Assembly (NCBI GenBank): GCA_014860175.1 | Contig: JACZKF010000432.1 | Location: forward strand, 1-12,986 | Direction: 5' to 3' | From: Desulfuromonadales bacterium | GTDB lineage: Bacteria > Desulfobacterota > Desulfuromonadia > Desulfuromonadales > JACZKF01 | DNA length: 12,986 bases | In this document: piece after piece, positions 12,920-12,986 of the stretch | How positions within the stretch are numbered: position 1 is the first letter of the stretch | How the letters are laid out: each line of letters begins with the position of its first letter | The notes under the pieces: model-generated | Databases searched by the model: none | What the model was told of the DNA's origin: nothing | Seen by the model: only the letters and a program-made list of their open reading frames with translations | Translations under genes and position numbers: made by a program

Positions 12920-12986
12920 CTACTTCTTGTGACAATCCAGGCACTTGATTGGACCGGCCCCTTTTTCCTTGTGGCACCCCATGCAC
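12920..12986 (-). CDS. C-terminal end of a PpcA-type triheme cytochrome c7
   Basis: Only the last 22 codons are in the window; the start is beyond the right edge. They read C-M-G-C-H-KEKGAGPIK-C-L-D-C-H-K-K followed by TAG. This holds two CxxCH heme sites with the spacing and the final CHKK of Geobacter PpcA-family periplasmic cytochromes, which are about 70 residues long when mature and carry electrons from the inner membrane to outer-membrane conduits. A frame shifted by one base is also open here and lacks the heme motifs; it is not the gene. The gene has its own terminator and is separated from the porin by the Fur-controlled promoter, so the two are probably separate units. Which ppc paralogue it is cannot be told. 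Confidence 0.87.
   Translation of the reverse strand, partial: CMGCHKEKGAGPIKCLDCHKK

Noticed and set aside
12753..12986. 77-codon - strand frame at the right edge
   Set aside because: Shifted relative to the cytochrome frame that contains two CxxCH motifs; a shadow.

Overview
The window looks like chromosome from a GC-rich, metal-reducing bacterium of the Geobacter/Desulfuromonas group (Desulfuromonadota). The clearest marker is the gene fragment at the right edge: its end, C-M-G-C-H ... C-L-D-C-H-K-K, matches the C-terminus of PpcA-type triheme c7 cytochromes. Sigma-54-like promoters, a Cache-HAMP-GGDEF enzyme, FMN-binding and porin genes, and several secreted surface proteins fit the same group. 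No mobile element, CRISPR array, rRNA or tRNA was seen.

Left part (1-4375, + strand): the end of an exopolysaccharide/O-antigen-type operon. A GT4 glycosyltransferase (cut by the window edge), a Wzy/WaaL-like polymerase or ligase, a second glycosyltransferase, and a lipoprotein with a beta-rich, probably carbohydrate-binding fold are packed tightly. The last three genes are joined by ATGA overlaps. A strong hairpin ends the operon.

Middle (4400-8500): two further secreted paralogues of that lipoprotein are on the - strand (4400-5620 and 7001-8062). Between them lies a fibronectin type III protein (5668-6498) whose second domain is interrupted by two hydrophobic stretches, a basic cluster and a perfect lipobox. 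This is the strangest protein in the window. Both - strand units are preceded by sigma-54-like -24/-12 elements. The two long intergenic regions hold inverted repeats, and the second also holds a predicted short leader RNA or sRNA with a strong terminator. The enzymes of the left operon probably make a polysaccharide, and the three paralogues plus the FN3 protein probably bind or organise it at the surface (inference).

Right part (8558-12986): a membrane diguanylate cyclase with intact active and inhibitory sites is on the + strand. Convergent with it is a - strand group: an outer-membrane porin, a periplasmic FMN-binding protein and a four-helix, histidine-rich membrane protein. The porin has a near-consensus sigma-70 promoter whose predicted start lies in a good Fur box, so the group is probably iron-controlled. 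Upstream of it is the end of the c7 cytochrome gene with its own terminator. Together these could carry electrons or iron across the envelope (inference).
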